This document shows, piece by piece, positions 1-8,780 of a stretch of DNA of 64,000 bases. The notes under the pieces were generated by a model. It ran no database searches. It saw only the letters and a program-made list of their open reading frames with translations, and was not told where the DNA came from. Where the stretch lies: the NCBI RefSeq assembly GCF_000308535.1, contig NZ_BAFW01000387.1, forward strand, positions 1 through 64,000, written 5' to 3'. Source of the stretch: Nocardia cerradoensis NBRC 101014 (GTDB lineage Bacteria > Actinomycetota > Actinomycetes > Mycobacteriales > Mycobacteriaceae). Position numbers and translations under genes: made by a program. How positions within the stretch are numbered: position 1 is the stretch's first letter; every line of letters starts with the position of its first letter.

Positions 1-17
1 CGATGTGCTGTAACACA

Positions 18-776
18 TCAGTCGGGCGCGAATTCGTTGCTGCGCAGCACGATCAGTGGCGTGACATAGTGCTCGGTCACCTGCCCGCCGAGTTCGTCCA
101 CAGCTCGAGCCGCCTCATCCACCTCGGCGGGGGTCCAGTTGCTGAATGTGGTGAACAGATCGTGGATTTGGTCGGTGCGCATGTCGATCGACCAGGGGAA
201 GTGGCGAATATGCCTGGTTTCGAAATGCTCGCTGGCAGTGAGGCGAGCCGCCCACGCCTGTGTGTCGAGTTCGCCGTACACGCGCCGGGGTTCCGCGGTT
301 TCCCGGCGGGCTACGATGTGGGCGACTCGTTCGCGAAACGGTGTGATCGAGACAGTCGGGTCGCCGAAGGCGTTGCGCCACACGGCGAAATGGCCGCGAG
401 GTCGCAGCGCGTGATGCAATTTCGGCATGACCACCTCGAGGTCGAACCAATGCACGGCGGTGGCCGCGACCGCGAGATCGTAGAAGTTTGTCGGTAACTC
501 GACGTGTTCGACCGTGTCGACGTGCACGACTGCGGCCGGCCAGCGCCGGCGCAAACGATCGGCCAGGGCCCGGCCCGGCTCGACCGCGTCGACCGACGCA
601 CCCGTCTCGAGAAGCGGTCCGGTAGCGAGTCCACTACCGGCGCCAAGATCGATCGCCCTGATTCCTGGCCGCAGCACTCCGAGATCCTGTAGCTCGGCCC
701 ACAGTACGGCCGGATATGGCGGTCTGGCGCGGTCGTAGACCTCGGCATGGATGTCGAAATGCAGTGGGTCGGGCAT
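18..776 (-). CDS. class I SAM-dependent methyltransferase
   Basis: A 252-aa protein with a Rossmann-type methyltransferase fold. Motif I is visible as AIDLGAGSGLATG near residues 41-53, followed by an acidic loop (DAVEPG) expected to hold the ribose of SAM. Near residue 110 the stretch ATAVHWFD resembles the UbiE/YcgJ group often annotated as class I methyltransferase. The substrate cannot be told from sequence; these proteins act in the cytoplasm on small molecules. The gene is complete, with an ATG at 776 and a TGA at 18-20, and stands alone next to the window edge. Confident in the family, not in a role. Confidence 0.85.
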   Translation of the reverse strand: MPDPLHFDIHAEVYDRARPPYPAVLWAELQDLGVLRPGIRAIDLGAGSGLATGPLLETGASVDAVEPGRALADRLRRRWPAAVVHVDTVEHVELPTNFYDLAVAATAVHWFDLEVVMPKLHHALRPRGHFAVWRNAFGDPTVSITPFRERVAHIVARRETAEPRRVYGELDTQAWAARLTASEHFETRHIRHFPWSIDMRTDQIHDLFTTFSNWTPAEVDEAARAVDELGGQVTEHYVTPLIVLRSNEFAPD

Positions 777-1008
777 CGGAGATCACTGTAATTCAGTGCT
801 GTCAGTCCTGAGTGGCGCGATGATCGTGGAGGAGCCGGGTCAACTCATCGATCGCGGCCGGGTCGTCGGGAAACTGGCCGGAAAACCGGGCGAACGGTGT
901 CACCGCGGCGAAGACGCGAACATGACCGTGTAGCGAGTTCGTGGGATCGGATCATAGAGACGCGCTGTAGCGACGCACGTCGTACCGGTCGCCGGTTCCG
1001 CGCAGCGA

Positions 1009-1948
1009 TTGCTCGATGGCCAGTGTCTCGTGAGGTACACATTCGACATGGACGACTTTCCCCTCGATGCGCAAGAACAGTTGCGCAGTCCACGCGAAAC
1101 CGAGGCCAGTGTCGCCGATTCCGCTGTGGCTCACGTGGCTGCGCTGTCGGCGGGAGCTCCGCTGGATCGCTCGTTGCGAGTCACGGTGCACTTCCACCCC
1201 GATGCCGTGTTCGGCACCGGGACCGTGCTCGATGCTCTTGCCGGTGAGGGCGTGTACCGGTCACAGTTCGAGACCGGGCTGAGTAACGGAGGGTTGAGCG
1301 CGCACCCTGGTGGGGCCCGCTGGCAGTGGGAAAGCCGGATGTTCGGCGGCTGCTACGATTCGGCGCCGGCCGCGCAGCGTCCGAAATACGGTGCCCTGAA
1401 CCATCGAGGCGACCCCTACGGTGGATCACCTCGTTTCGGTTCCTGCTACCTGCGCTTGGCCGAGCACACTCTCGAACGCACCACGTTCTGCTTCCCGGAC
1501 AGCGTGTTCGAACCGGGTGCTTTCGCGACATCGCGCCGGATGAGCCTGCTCGAGATGGTCGAGCAGGACCATGACAGATCCGCTCGATCACTACATCGAG
1601 GCGCACCTGCACGGCCCGCTGTCGATGGACAGTGATGTCGAGGAGCTGGTTCTCGATCCGAGCTACCGCAACACCTCGATCCATGCCACCGCTGCCTCGC
1701 TGCCCTGTCCGCTGAGCTGGCACCACGGCTACACCCTCGGCATCGACCATGTTCGCGCTCACGCGGACTACCGTGGCGCTTCGGTCGTCGACCTTGCTGA
1801 AGCGGTCGCCGGCGAGCACGGATCACTCTCTCCCCGCATAGTCGGAGCTGCCCGATCCTGGGCCGATTCACAGGATCTGAAGAAGGTTTGGCATTACCTC
1901 GCCCGGTTCGGCAGAACAGGCGACACCACACCTCGAGTGTCGATCTGA
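1009..1948 (+). pseudogene. DUF3626 protein split by a frameshift
   Basis: Two overlapping frames together make one DUF3626 protein. The first (1009 to about 1570) holds the family core, including LRVTVHFHPD, RPKYGALNHR, PRFGSCYLRL and TTFCFPDSVFEP. The second (about 1571-1948) picks up with DPLDHYIEAHLHGP and ends in LKKVWHYLARFG, the usual C-terminus. Recognisable similarity starts only near residue 35 (VAHVAALSAG), so the true start may be later than 1009. The switch from frame 1 to frame 2 lies near 1565-1575 and needs a change of one base or two. Either the gene is broken or the base call is wrong. DUF3626 has no assigned function. No operon partner is seen. Confidence 0.75.
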
Positions 1949-2197
1949 GGTCCCCCCTTGCACGGGTAGTGGGGCAGCAAGCTCGGCGCACAGCGCATCG
2001 AGTCCGGATGCGGGAATCCGGGGCGCGTCCCGGAAATCTGCGTCGTGCCAAAGAACTTCGCGTGCGGTGCCGGACGGGCGGGTGACCACGTGCTGGTGCA
2101 GGTGGACACCAGCCGTGCTCAAACCGGCGACGAAGGTGAAGACATGGGCGGATTCGAGGACTCGGCGCAGTGCATCGGTCGGCGAGATCCCCGACAT
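1868..2197 (-). CDS. hypothetical protein, possibly a fragment
   Basis: A 109-aa reading frame whose first 75 residues look protein-like (a hydrophobic stretch HVFTFVAGLSTAGVHLHQHVV near residues 18-38). The last 30 residues run antisense into the end of the DUF3626 reading frame, which suggests that the real gene ended or was truncated near 1950. It is divergent from the small conserved gene at 2249. I do not recognise the family, and it may be a gene remnant. Confidence 0.3.
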   Translation of the reverse strand: MSGISPTDALRRVLESAHVFTFVAGLSTAGVHLHQHVVTRPSGTAREVLWHDADFRDAPRIPASGLDALCAELAAPLPVQGGTSDRHSRCGVACSAEPGEVMPNLLQIL

Positions 2198-2248
2198 TCA
2201 GGCATGCTCGGCGATGTGGCAGAAGCAGAACCGGGCCGTCTGCGCGGC

Positions 2249-2599
2249 GTGCTCATCATCGAAAGTCTTCGTCCTGTAGCGGAGTTGACCGATCTCGCCA
2301 TCGCGGTGAGCACTATCTCGCGTATTCGGCCCGAGATCCGTGGTGCGGGGCAACCGGACACGTGGACGCTGATTCACTTCGAGGCCGACGTGGCGGCCGC
2401 CGAAAGGCTCGCAGCCATTTTCGCCGACACGCTCGAAGCGGGCCCCTGGTACATCGACTTCCACACCGCGACAACAACCTACGTAGTCTTCTCGGGCCGC
2501 GTATTCAGCTACAGCCGGAATGAACCGGATGGCCGTGACAACGCCATCGCGCATGCTCGAGCAGTTGGCATTCCCGAAGCGCAACTCGACTGGAGTTGA
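2249..2599 (+). CDS. small conserved actinobacterial protein of unknown function
   Basis: About 116 aa, beginning VLIIESLRPVAELTDL and containing WTLIHFEAD, AGPWYIDFHT, TYVVFSGRVFSY and, at the end, VGIPEAQLDWS. From memory this layout (a tryptophan-rich core, a conserved FHT and a terminal PEAQLDW) is typical of a widespread actinobacterial family without a named function. I chose the GTG at 2249 because family members start at this point; an ATG at 2204 would add 15 residues. It is a single, soluble, probably cytoplasmic protein with no visible operon. Confidence 0.65.
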   Translation: MLIIESLRPVAELTDLAIAVSTISRIRPEIRGAGQPDTWTLIHFEADVAAAERLAAIFADTLEAGPWYIDFHTATTTYVVFSGRVFSYSRNEPDGRDNAIAHARAVGIPEAQLDWS

Positions 2600-2905
2600 A
2601 CGTCACGGTTTACGACCGGAACCTGCGGAATCCGCCTTCGGTGTCGATCACCTGACCTACCACCTAGCGTCCGGCATCGGTGACCGGCCAGGCGATCAAT
2701 CGGGCCGGGTCGTCGGGTTGGCCGACTCGCCCACGGGGAAAGGCCTGGCGGACCCGTGACGGCCGCGACGAGCCGGGACAGACCTTGGGAGGACATCACA
2801 ATTCCACTCCACAGGCAGGAGCAGCAAGGCAGCAACCGAATACGGTGTCCACGAAACGGCCGGAAATCGGTTGTCGAGCACGGCTGGCGGGTTCAGGATG
2901 GCGTG

Positions 2906-3802
2906 GTGACAGCTTCCGCGGACGGCCGCGCCGGAATCGATGCGGGGCTGGTCGCGCGTTTGATCGCGAGACAATTTCCGCAATGGAGCGCATTGGCGGT
3001 CACGCCGGTGGACAACGACGGGTGGGACAACCGCACCTACCGCCTCGGTGAGGACATGTCGGTCAGGCTGCCGACCGCGGCCGGCTACGCACCCGCCGTC
3101 GCCAAGGAAAGCCGCTGGTTACCGCGATTGGCGCCCTCGCTGCCGATACCGGTGCCGACTGTCCTCGCCGATGGCGAACCCGACCTCGGCTATCCGTATC
3201 CGTGGTCGGTGCGTCGCTGGATCCACGGCGAGACCGCTGATCGAGCCGAAATTGGGAACATGACCGAATTCGCGGTCGCTGCCGCAGAATTCATTCACGC
3301 TCTGCAGCGATGCGATACCACCGAAGCACCCCCAGCCGGTGCGCACAGCTTCTACCGAGGCCGACCACCTAGCCACTACGACGCACAGACCCGGCACTGC
3401 CTGCACATCCTCGACGGTTGCGTCGACACCGCACCGGCCACAGTCGTCTGGGAAAAGGCCCTGGCTACCGAGTGGGACCGGAATCCGGTGTGGTTTCACG
3501 GCGACCTGGCCCCCGGCAACCTGGTCGTCGACCAGGGGAAGCTGGCTGCCGTCATCGACTTCGGCACTTGCGGAATCGGCGACCCTGCCTGCGATCTCGT
3601 CCTGGCATGGACGATGCTGTCCGGAGCCAGCCGCGAAGCCTTCCGTCGAGCAATCGACCGCGACAGCGCGACGTGGGACCGTGCCCGCGGCTGGGCGCTG
3701 TGGAAAGCGCTGCTCACCCTCGCCGAGTATCAAGCCACTGATCACGAGCCGGCGAGCCGGGCACAGCGCCTCGTCAACGAAATACTGACCGACGAAACCT
3801 AA
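2906..3802 (+). CDS. aminoglycoside phosphotransferase-family kinase
   Basis: About 298 aa with the APH/choline-kinase fold. The Brenner motif HGDLAPGNLVV (near residue 197) supplies the catalytic Asp and the metal-binding Asn, and IDFGTCGIGDPACDL supplies the DFG-like metal Asp. The N-lobe is marked by VTPVDNDGWDNRTYRLG. Such proteins phosphorylate small hydroxylated molecules or antibiotics; the close group (WDNRTYRLG, PYPWSVRRWI) is the generic actinobacterial kind and is not proof of resistance. The GTG at 2906 is preferred because AGGA lies 7 nt upstream and residues before it look non-coding. No operon partner is seen. Confidence 0.8.
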   Translation: MTASADGRAGIDAGLVARLIARQFPQWSALAVTPVDNDGWDNRTYRLGEDMSVRLPTAAGYAPAVAKESRWLPRLAPSLPIPVPTVLADGEPDLGYPYPWSVRRWIHGETADRAEIGNMTEFAVAAAEFIHALQRCDTTEAPPAGAHSFYRGRPPSHYDAQTRHCLHILDGCVDTAPATVVWEKALATEWDRNPVWFHGDLAPGNLVVDQGKLAAVIDFGTCGIGDPACDLVLAWTMLSGASREAFRRAIDRDSATWDRARGWALWKALLTLAEYQATDHEPASRAQRLVNEILTDET

Positions 3803-4063
3803 CTCACCGTTTCAGCGGGTGACACCGACCCCCCGGTGACTTGCGCATCGGTTGGTCAGGGCTGTAAGTGAACGCATCATGGGACTGATCTCGTGGAGCT
3901 TCGCGGTGTGTGCCCAGGATGTGTCGGATCATCCTGTGGGGACGACCGGCCGGGCTGCCCCGGCCCGAGGTCGCGAGACGGTGATCGAGGCTGCTCGCAC
4001 CAGTCGCTGCCGCGCACATCTCCCCAGAGATGCAGAACACATCGCCAATTGTGAAGGGCCCGT
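3803..4063. other. intergenic spacer, no gene seen
   Basis: The 261 bp between the convergent kinase and esterase genes hold no protein-like frame and no clear hairpin terminator. Confidence 0.5.
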
Positions 4064-4969
4064 TCACCTGTCGCGGTGCAGGTGGATGAAGGATGCGGCC
4101 TCGTCGAGGGCTTGACGGCCTTCGGGGATGGGGAAGTTGGGCCAGACGTGCACCATGCCCGGATAGTGCCGGTGATCGACCGAGGGGTTGGCGGCCTTCA
4201 GTCGATGTGCGTCGGAGTCCAGGATTTCGCGGTCCCCGCTGAAGATGATGGTCGGCGGCAGGTCGGCGTGTGATGCGAACAGTGCGCTGACTCGCGGATC
4301 GTGCGGCGGAAGGCCTTTGAGCCACCGGCGCTCGATCTCTTTGAACACGCCCAGGGAAAGCATGGGATCGCGAGGTGCCAAAGCTTTCTGACCGGGGTCG
4401 GTGCCGGTGAGATCGAGTGCCGGCGAAAACAGAACGAGGGCCTTCGGCAGCGGAAGCCCCGCATCGCGCAGCGCGTGCGCGAGCAGCAGCGTCAGAGAGG
4501 CGCCCGCGGAGTCTCCGAAGACGATGATGTTCTCCGCGCCATGGGCTTCGGCGAGGGCGAGGTAGTGTCGCTCGATTGCGGTGGTCGTCTCCTTCCAGTC
4601 TGCTTCGGGGCCCAGCGGATAGACCGGAGCCACCACCTCGGCATCGACCCGTTCGAGCAGGCCGATCGGGATAGTCCACTGGGTCGTCTGGAAATTCATG
4701 ACGAAGGCGCCACCATGAAGGAACAGCAGACGCAGAGGAGTTGCCGGGGCCCCCTTGCGTCTGGCGTGGAATGTGCGCAGTCCGGCTTCGGTATCTTCCC
4801 AGAAGTCGAGTTTGGCCAGGCCGCGACGCGAAGGCCGCTTCGGTCCGGTCGCGCGATCTTTCGCGATCATCTTTGTGACGAAAGCCGGATCGCCCAGGTC
4901 CATCGGCACCATTCTTATCGCATAATAAAGAGCCTTGCCGGGAATCCGACGAATATTCTCACGAATCAT
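4064..4969 (-). CDS. alpha/beta hydrolase, HSL-type esterase
   Basis: A 301-aa esterase of the hormone-sensitive-lipase type. HGGAF at residues 85-89 forms the oxyanion hole, GDSAG at 152-156 carries the nucleophilic serine, SGDREILDSD near 245 supplies the acid and GMVHVWP near 270 the histidine. These enzymes hydrolyse short or bulky carboxylic esters in the cytoplasm. Its ATG overlaps the stop of a truncated NTF2-like gene (ATGA at 4966-4969), so it should be translated with that remnant and transcribed from the TAGA-N4-TCTA promoter at 5253-5299. It is therefore a probable member of the regulon. The substrate is unknown. Confidence 0.85.
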   Translation of the reverse strand: MIRENIRRIPGKALYYAIRMVPMDLGDPAFVTKMIAKDRATGPKRPSRRGLAKLDFWEDTEAGLRTFHARRKGAPATPLRLLFLHGGAFVMNFQTTQWTIPIGLLERVDAEVVAPVYPLGPEADWKETTTAIERHYLALAEAHGAENIIVFGDSAGASLTLLLAHALRDAGLPLPKALVLFSPALDLTGTDPGQKALAPRDPMLSLGVFKEIERRWLKGLPPHDPRVSALFASHADLPPTIIFSGDREILDSDAHRLKAANPSVDHRHYPGMVHVWPNFPIPEGRQALDEAASFIHLHRDR

Positions 4970-5202
4970 TTTCTGCCGTACTTTCCGTCGTTGGCCATCC
5001 CGCGTGACAGCGCGCCGGAAAGTGCGCGGCGGTAATGCTCGCGAACCGCCTCGACTCCGTCCGCTACCAATCCGTCACTCGGAAACTCCCACCGACGGTT
5101 CGGAGATGCGGTTGCCATCATTGCGTCGATATCCTTCTCCAACTCCGCCTTCTCGTGGGAAAGAGGGATGTCTTCCATTTGTTCCATCGCGAGTTCGATC
5201 AT
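4966..5202 (-). pseudogene. NTF2-like gene with large internal deletion
   Basis: 78 codons, in frame. Residues 1-64 match the start of the intact paralogue at 8142-8678 closely (MATASPNRRWEFPSDGLVAD against MATVSPNCRWEFPTDGLVAE), and the last 14 (SRGMANDGKYGRK) match its C-terminus. About 100 central residues, most of the beta-sheet cone, are missing, so a working NTF2 fold is not possible. The start is set by homology and an AGGGAA ribosome site just upstream. Because the deletion is in frame and the stop overlaps the esterase start, the remnant may survive as a translational leader for the esterase. Confidence 0.8.
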
Positions 5203-5252
5203 GTTTCGATTCCCTGGTTTCACAGAACGTCCGACAGATCGATCATCAATTT

Positions 5253-5299
5253 GATAGAACGATCTAGTGGATCGTAGAAAGGTCGCATCTGATTGTCAA
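5253..5299 (-). promoter_or_regulatory. promoter with TAGA-N4-TCTA operator (site A)
   Basis: On the minus strand: -35 TTGACA (5294-5299), 17-bp spacer, -10 TACGAT (5271-5276), 4 bp, then TAGATCGTTCTA (5255-5266). The palindrome covers the expected start of transcription, as for a repressor site. It faces the truncated NTF2-like gene and the esterase. Confidence 0.75.
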
Positions 5300-5354
5300 C
5301 ACTCCGTGCTCGTTCTTGCTCGAAGTTCGAATCGCCGGAAAGCCGACCGCGCAA

Positions 5355-5394
5355 TCGGCCGGTATATCGAGCAATTTATGCCTCATTTGGCGGG
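5355..5394 (+). promoter_or_regulatory. direct repeat TTGGCGGG-type, 32-bp period
   Basis: TCGGCCGG at 5355-5362 and TTGGCGGG at 5387-5394, start to start 32 bp, reading towards the PucR-like remnant. The first arm has two mismatches to the perfect copies at 14907 and 38582. It is a candidate activator site, left over from the intact arrangement seen at 8883-8921. Confidence 0.4.
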
Positions 5395-5446
5395 TCCCGC
5401 CACAGTGTGGATGTTTCTCGTCCGAAGTCGGATCCCGGACTCGGAC

Positions 5447-5640
5447 CGGTGCGTACGGTACTTCGACGCTCTCAGTGCCAGCGGGGTCGGGCGCAACGGC
5501 GCCATCGGTGTCAACGATGAGATCATCCTCGAACGGCCGGCGTTCGCCGTCGGGCTTGCCCTCATCATCGATCCGACACGATCGGTCGACCAGCGGGCGC
5601 CCGGGCTCGTGCTGGAGTCCGGCGCGCCGCGCGCGGTGTC
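5447..5640 (+). pseudogene. PucR-like regulator remnant
   Basis: A stretch of about 60 residues matches separate parts of the intact regulator at 9265-10212: VRYFDALSASG against VRFFDALIAGG, NDEIILERPAFAVGL against KDELIVERLAFAVGL, and LALIIDPTRSVDQRAPGLV against LALVVDPTRSIDERMPGLV. The parts between them and the whole C-terminal helix-turn-helix half are absent. The sequence upstream, including the operator and promoter, is also similar to that before the intact gene, so this is the decayed half of a segmental duplication. Limits are approximate. Confidence 0.7.
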
Positions 5641-5990
5641 AGCTTGCGCGGATGAGGATCTTCGATGCGGTTCCCGCGCGCAGTTCGTGGATCGCGTCGA
5701 CGATCTCGTCGAGTTCACGTTCCTGGACCCAGCCGGTGGTGTCGTAGACGCCGCCGGCCATCGCCGCGATAACGGAGCCGAACTCGTCCGATCGGTAGCC
5801 TACGGCGTCGCGGTCACCGACCGCGATATCGGTGACGCCGTCACCAATCTCGACGACGGTGCCGCTGAATTCGTGACCGAGGATCTGCGGGAGTTTGGCA
5901 CCGGTCAACGGGTGCGGTGATTCCAGGTCGTATCCGGCGCGAAGTAGAAATGGAGATCGGACCCGCAGACTTCACCCTTTTCATCGTTGC
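5639..5990 (-). pseudogene. zinc alcohol dehydrogenase remnant, deleted and frameshifted
   Basis: Pieces of a paralogue of the Zn-ADH at 48044-49099. VCGSDLHFYFAPDTTWNHR (5976-5908) matches its catalytic-zinc region, then a frame change, then TGAKLPQILGHEFSGTVVEI up to VGDRDAV, which is joined directly to GYRSDEFGSVIAAMAGGVYD and the C-terminus. Compared with the intact protein, residues about 97-298 (structural zinc loop and NAD-binding domain) are gone. It lies at the end of the minus-strand set that begins with the NTF2-like gene at 8678. Certainly non-functional. Confidence 0.85.
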
Positions 5991-6259
5991 TGAGGCGTCC
6001 CATACCGGCTCGCGGTGTGGGTCTGCGGAATCCGCCGAATGTGGCAGATATGAGCGGTATACGCGCCGTTCGCGCCTGGTGTGCGGCCTCGGGTGGCTGT
6101 GTTTCAGTCGTCGCATTCGTGACGAGTGGATGGCGATTCGGCTCGGCTGTCGATGGCGCGGACGCGACATCGACAGCGATGCCGCACACCAAGCCGTCTT
6201 CGAACAGGGACAGCGTCTCCCGCGTCTGCGTTCGTGATGCCGCAACACCGTGGATGTGC

Positions 6260-7039
6260 TCAGCTGATCGTGCTCAAGCCGCCCGCGATCGGAATGGTGA
6301 GACCGGTGAGCCAGGCACCCGCTCGGGAGGAGAGATAGACGATGGCGCCCACCATATCCTCCGGTGTCCCGACTCGCCCCCCGAAGAACGTATAGTCATC
6401 GCCTTTCGGGCTGCCGTCGTCGTTGATCAGCGACGACGTCATTTTCGATGGAAAGTGGCCCGGCGCAATGGTGTTCACGGTGATCTGGTCCTTCGCCAGA
6501 GCCTTGCCGAGGTGCCGGCTCAGGTGAATCAGTCCCGCCTTCGAGGCGGTATAGGAGAAGCCGTCCCAGTCGGGCACCAGCAGCGCCCCGGCGGAGGAGA
6601 TGTTGATGATGCGCCCGGGATCTTCCCGGGTGGCGGCCAGACGCAGTGACGGTAGCAGCGTCTTGATGAGTTCGAACGGCGCGATGAGGTTCAGATTGAG
6701 GATGTCTTCGAACGCGGACCGCGGGAATTCATCGATCGGCGCTGCGAACGTGGCACCGGCATTGTTGACAAGGACATGTAGCGGCTGGTCGCTGCCGACG
6801 ATGTCTCCCGCGGTCGCAATTCCCTCGGGAGTCGACAAATCCGCCGCGAACGGAATAACGGTACCGTGAACGGACAATTTCTCTGCCACGGCGGTGATTT
6901 CATCGATTTTACGTGAGCAGATCAGTACCCGGCATCCCGCTTCGGCGAGGCCGGTGGCGATCGTCAAACCTATTCCGCCGGAGGCCCCTGTGACCAGCGC
7001 GGTCTTGCCTCGTACTTCGAACAAACCGTTCAGGTTCAT
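6260..7039 (-). CDS. SDR family oxidoreductase
   Basis: A 259-aa classical short-chain dehydrogenase/reductase. TGASGGIG near residues 17-24 is the NAD(P) loop, NNAG near 91 stabilises the fold, and INISS followed by YTASK supplies the Ser-Tyr-Lys active site. The length is normal for FabG-like enzymes that interconvert an alcohol and a ketone. It follows the atypical SDR gene (7145-7942) by about 105 bp, in the minus-strand set that starts at the operator-controlled NTF2-like gene at 8678. I infer a dehydrogenase step in the same catabolic regulon; the substrate is unknown. Confidence 0.85.
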   Translation of the reverse strand: MNLNGLFEVRGKTALVTGASGGIGLTIATGLAEAGCRVLICSRKIDEITAVAEKLSVHGTVIPFAADLSTPEGIATAGDIVGSDQPLHVLVNNAGATFAAPIDEFPRSAFEDILNLNLIAPFELIKTLLPSLRLAATREDPGRIINISSAGALLVPDWDGFSYTASKAGLIHLSRHLGKALAKDQITVNTIAPGHFPSKMTSSLINDDGSPKGDDYTFFGGRVGTPEDMVGAIVYLSSRAGAWLTGLTIPIAGGLSTIS

Positions 7040-7144
7040 CTGATTCTTCCTTGCAGGCGTTATGTCGGTGCGGTCGTTGACGGCACCAGTGGGGATGTTG
7101 GCGGCGACTGTGTTCGAGCGCCGAGTTCGGACGGCAAAGCCGCG

Positions 7145-7942
7145 TCAGGCCATGGTCTCGCCGCCGTCGACGTTGATGATCTGGCCCGTGATGTAGTTGT
7201 TGGCCATCAGAAACAGTGCTGCGGAGGCGGCTTCTTCGGCGGTACCGAACCGGCCGAGGGGCCACGTCGATCCGGCGGCGGCGATCGCTTCGTCGGATTC
7301 CATTCCTGGGTTCGAGCGCAGCAGTGGGGTATCGATCCGTCCGAATCGGACGGTGTTCACTCGGATGCGCGCGGCGGCGAGCTCTACGCCGACGGACCTG
7401 GTGAGAGCTTCGACGGCACCGGCGGCCGACAGTCCGGCAGACGCTCCAGGGAAGGGGCGAACTACGACGGTGCCGGAGCTGAATGTGAGCGAGCCGCCCG
7501 CGGGGAGCCGGGTCGAGGCCACTCGGGCAGCGGCGTAGGCCGCCGGGACACGCGTCTCGAAGGTCGCGCGCAGGACATCGAGTGACACCTCGGTCAGCGG
7601 ACCCATCCCGCTGGTCCCGCCCACGGTGACGAACAGGTGGTCGACGTGTCCCGCTCGGTCGAAGGCTTCGACGAGGACCTCCTCGTCTCCGCCGTCGCCC
7701 GCAACGCCCTGTACGGCGTCGTCGGAGTCGATCGGGTTGATGCCGCGGACCCGGTCGACGGCGGCCTTCAGCCGCTCGGAGTCGCGTCCGACCAGGACGA
7801 CGCGCGCGCCGATCGAACGAAGCAGGGTGCCGGCGGCCAGTCCGATGCCGGAGCTGCCGCCGACAACGACGACGGTCGAGTCGGAGAGATCGCTCGTGAG
7901 CGGGGAACGAACGGGGATGGGAGCGGCAGTGGCAGTACTCAT
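7145..7942 (-). CDS. atypical SDR protein lacking the YxxxK motif
   Basis: About 265 aa. The N-terminus keeps a nucleotide loop (VVVVGGSSGIGLA) and the C-terminus ends like an SDR (ITGQIINVDGGETMA). Where an active SDR has S-(12)-Y-x-x-x-K, this protein reads FSSGTVVVRPFPGASAG then LSAAGAVEALTR, with neither the Tyr nor the Lys; the NNAG motif is also replaced (VTVGGTSG). It may be a binding or partner protein, or an enzyme of different chemistry. The start at 7942 has a GAAAGG site upstream; a longer frame begins at 7981. It lies between the NTF2-like gene and a normal SDR gene, in the set read from site B. Confidence 0.75.
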   Translation of the reverse strand: MSTATAAPIPVRSPLTSDLSDSTVVVVGGSSGIGLAAGTLLRSIGARVVLVGRDSERLKAAVDRVRGINPIDSDDAVQGVAGDGGDEEVLVEAFDRAGHVDHLFVTVGGTSGMGPLTEVSLDVLRATFETRVPAAYAAARVASTRLPAGGSLTFSSGTVVVRPFPGASAGLSAAGAVEALTRSVGVELAAARIRVNTVRFGRIDTPLLRSNPGMESDEAIAAAGSTWPLGRFGTAEEAASAALFLMANNYITGQIINVDGGETMA

Positions 7943-8141
7943 GGAGAAGCCTTTCAGTGAAGTAACTTCTTCCGAACGCATAGCCTTGGAATTGGAGATG
8001 TTCTCTCTATATTCGGCGTGTGGTTCGGTGGCAGTCGGAGACGTTCAGTTTCAAGTCGTGATTGCCTCGGTGACTGCCACCGAGCCGGTTGTTCGGAACG
8101 AGTGCGGGTCGTTCGGTTTTTATGGTGTTCGGTATCGGTTG

Positions 8142-8678
8142 TTACCGGCCGTATTTGCCGTCGATGGTGATTCCCCGGGACTCGGCGAGCGCGAAGGCGT
8201 CATGCGTGTTGATGACGGGCGCGACCGAGCTGAGGGTTCGGACGCCGGGGAAGTCCTTGTAGGTCGCAACGTCGAGCTGCCGGTCCATGTATTTCGCGAA
8301 GTTGGTGTCGGCGTAGAGTCGTTCGGCGGTAATGAGTTTCGCCTCGGGATCGAACGTCATCACCACCAGGTACAGGCCATTGGCCCGGCCGCCTTCGGGG
8401 GTGTCCCAGGAGACCCATGCCTCGCGGATGAGTGCGTTCGGGCCGGCTGAATGTACGCGCTTCTCTGCGGCGACATTCCACTGTTGCGCGCCGGGGAGCA
8501 CTCGTCGGTAGTGCTCGCGAACCGCTTCGGGCCCCTCGGCGACCAACCCGTCGGTGGGAAACTCCCAACGGCAGTTCGGAGACACGGTCGCCATCGTGGC
8601 CTCGATATCCATCTCCAGCTCGGCCTTCTCGTGAGCGAGCAGAATCTCCTCCATTTGGTCCATAGTGAGTTCGCTCAT
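8142..8678 (-). CDS. NTF2-like (SnoaL/limonene-epoxide-hydrolase fold) protein
   Basis: A 178-aa protein of the cone-shaped NTF2 fold. Typical features are the N-terminal helix (LLAHEKAELEMDIEATMATV), CRWEF and VREHYRRVLPG, then beta strands ALIREAWVSWDTPEGGRANGLYLVVMTFD and KLITAERLYAD. Members are small isomerases, hydrolases, dehydratases or binding proteins; the catalytic residues cannot be assigned here. It is one of four intact paralogues in the window (also 16264, 21597, 49167) plus a deleted one at 4966. It is the first gene behind site B (8781-8825), followed on the same strand by two SDR genes. Confidence 0.8.
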   Translation of the reverse strand: MSELTMDQMEEILLAHEKAELEMDIEATMATVSPNCRWEFPTDGLVAEGPEAVREHYRRVLPGAQQWNVAAEKRVHSAGPNALIREAWVSWDTPEGGRANGLYLVVMTFDPEAKLITAERLYADTNFAKYMDRQLDVATYKDFPGVRTLSSVAPVINTHDAFALAESRGITIDGKYGR

Positions 8679-8780
8679 TGTTCTACGCTCCTTGTTCTGG
8701 GAAAGAGAGCCGATGCGTGGAAATGCATGTGCTCGAAAACTCGCTTGAAAGAATCGGTCTACGCAGATTGCACGACTAGA

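Noticed and set aside
952..1197. An 81-codon minus-strand frame before the DUF3626 gene
   Set aside because: The last 45 residues look almost protein-like, but it overlaps the plus-strand gene and I could not tie it to a family. Perhaps a remnant; not strong enough to list.
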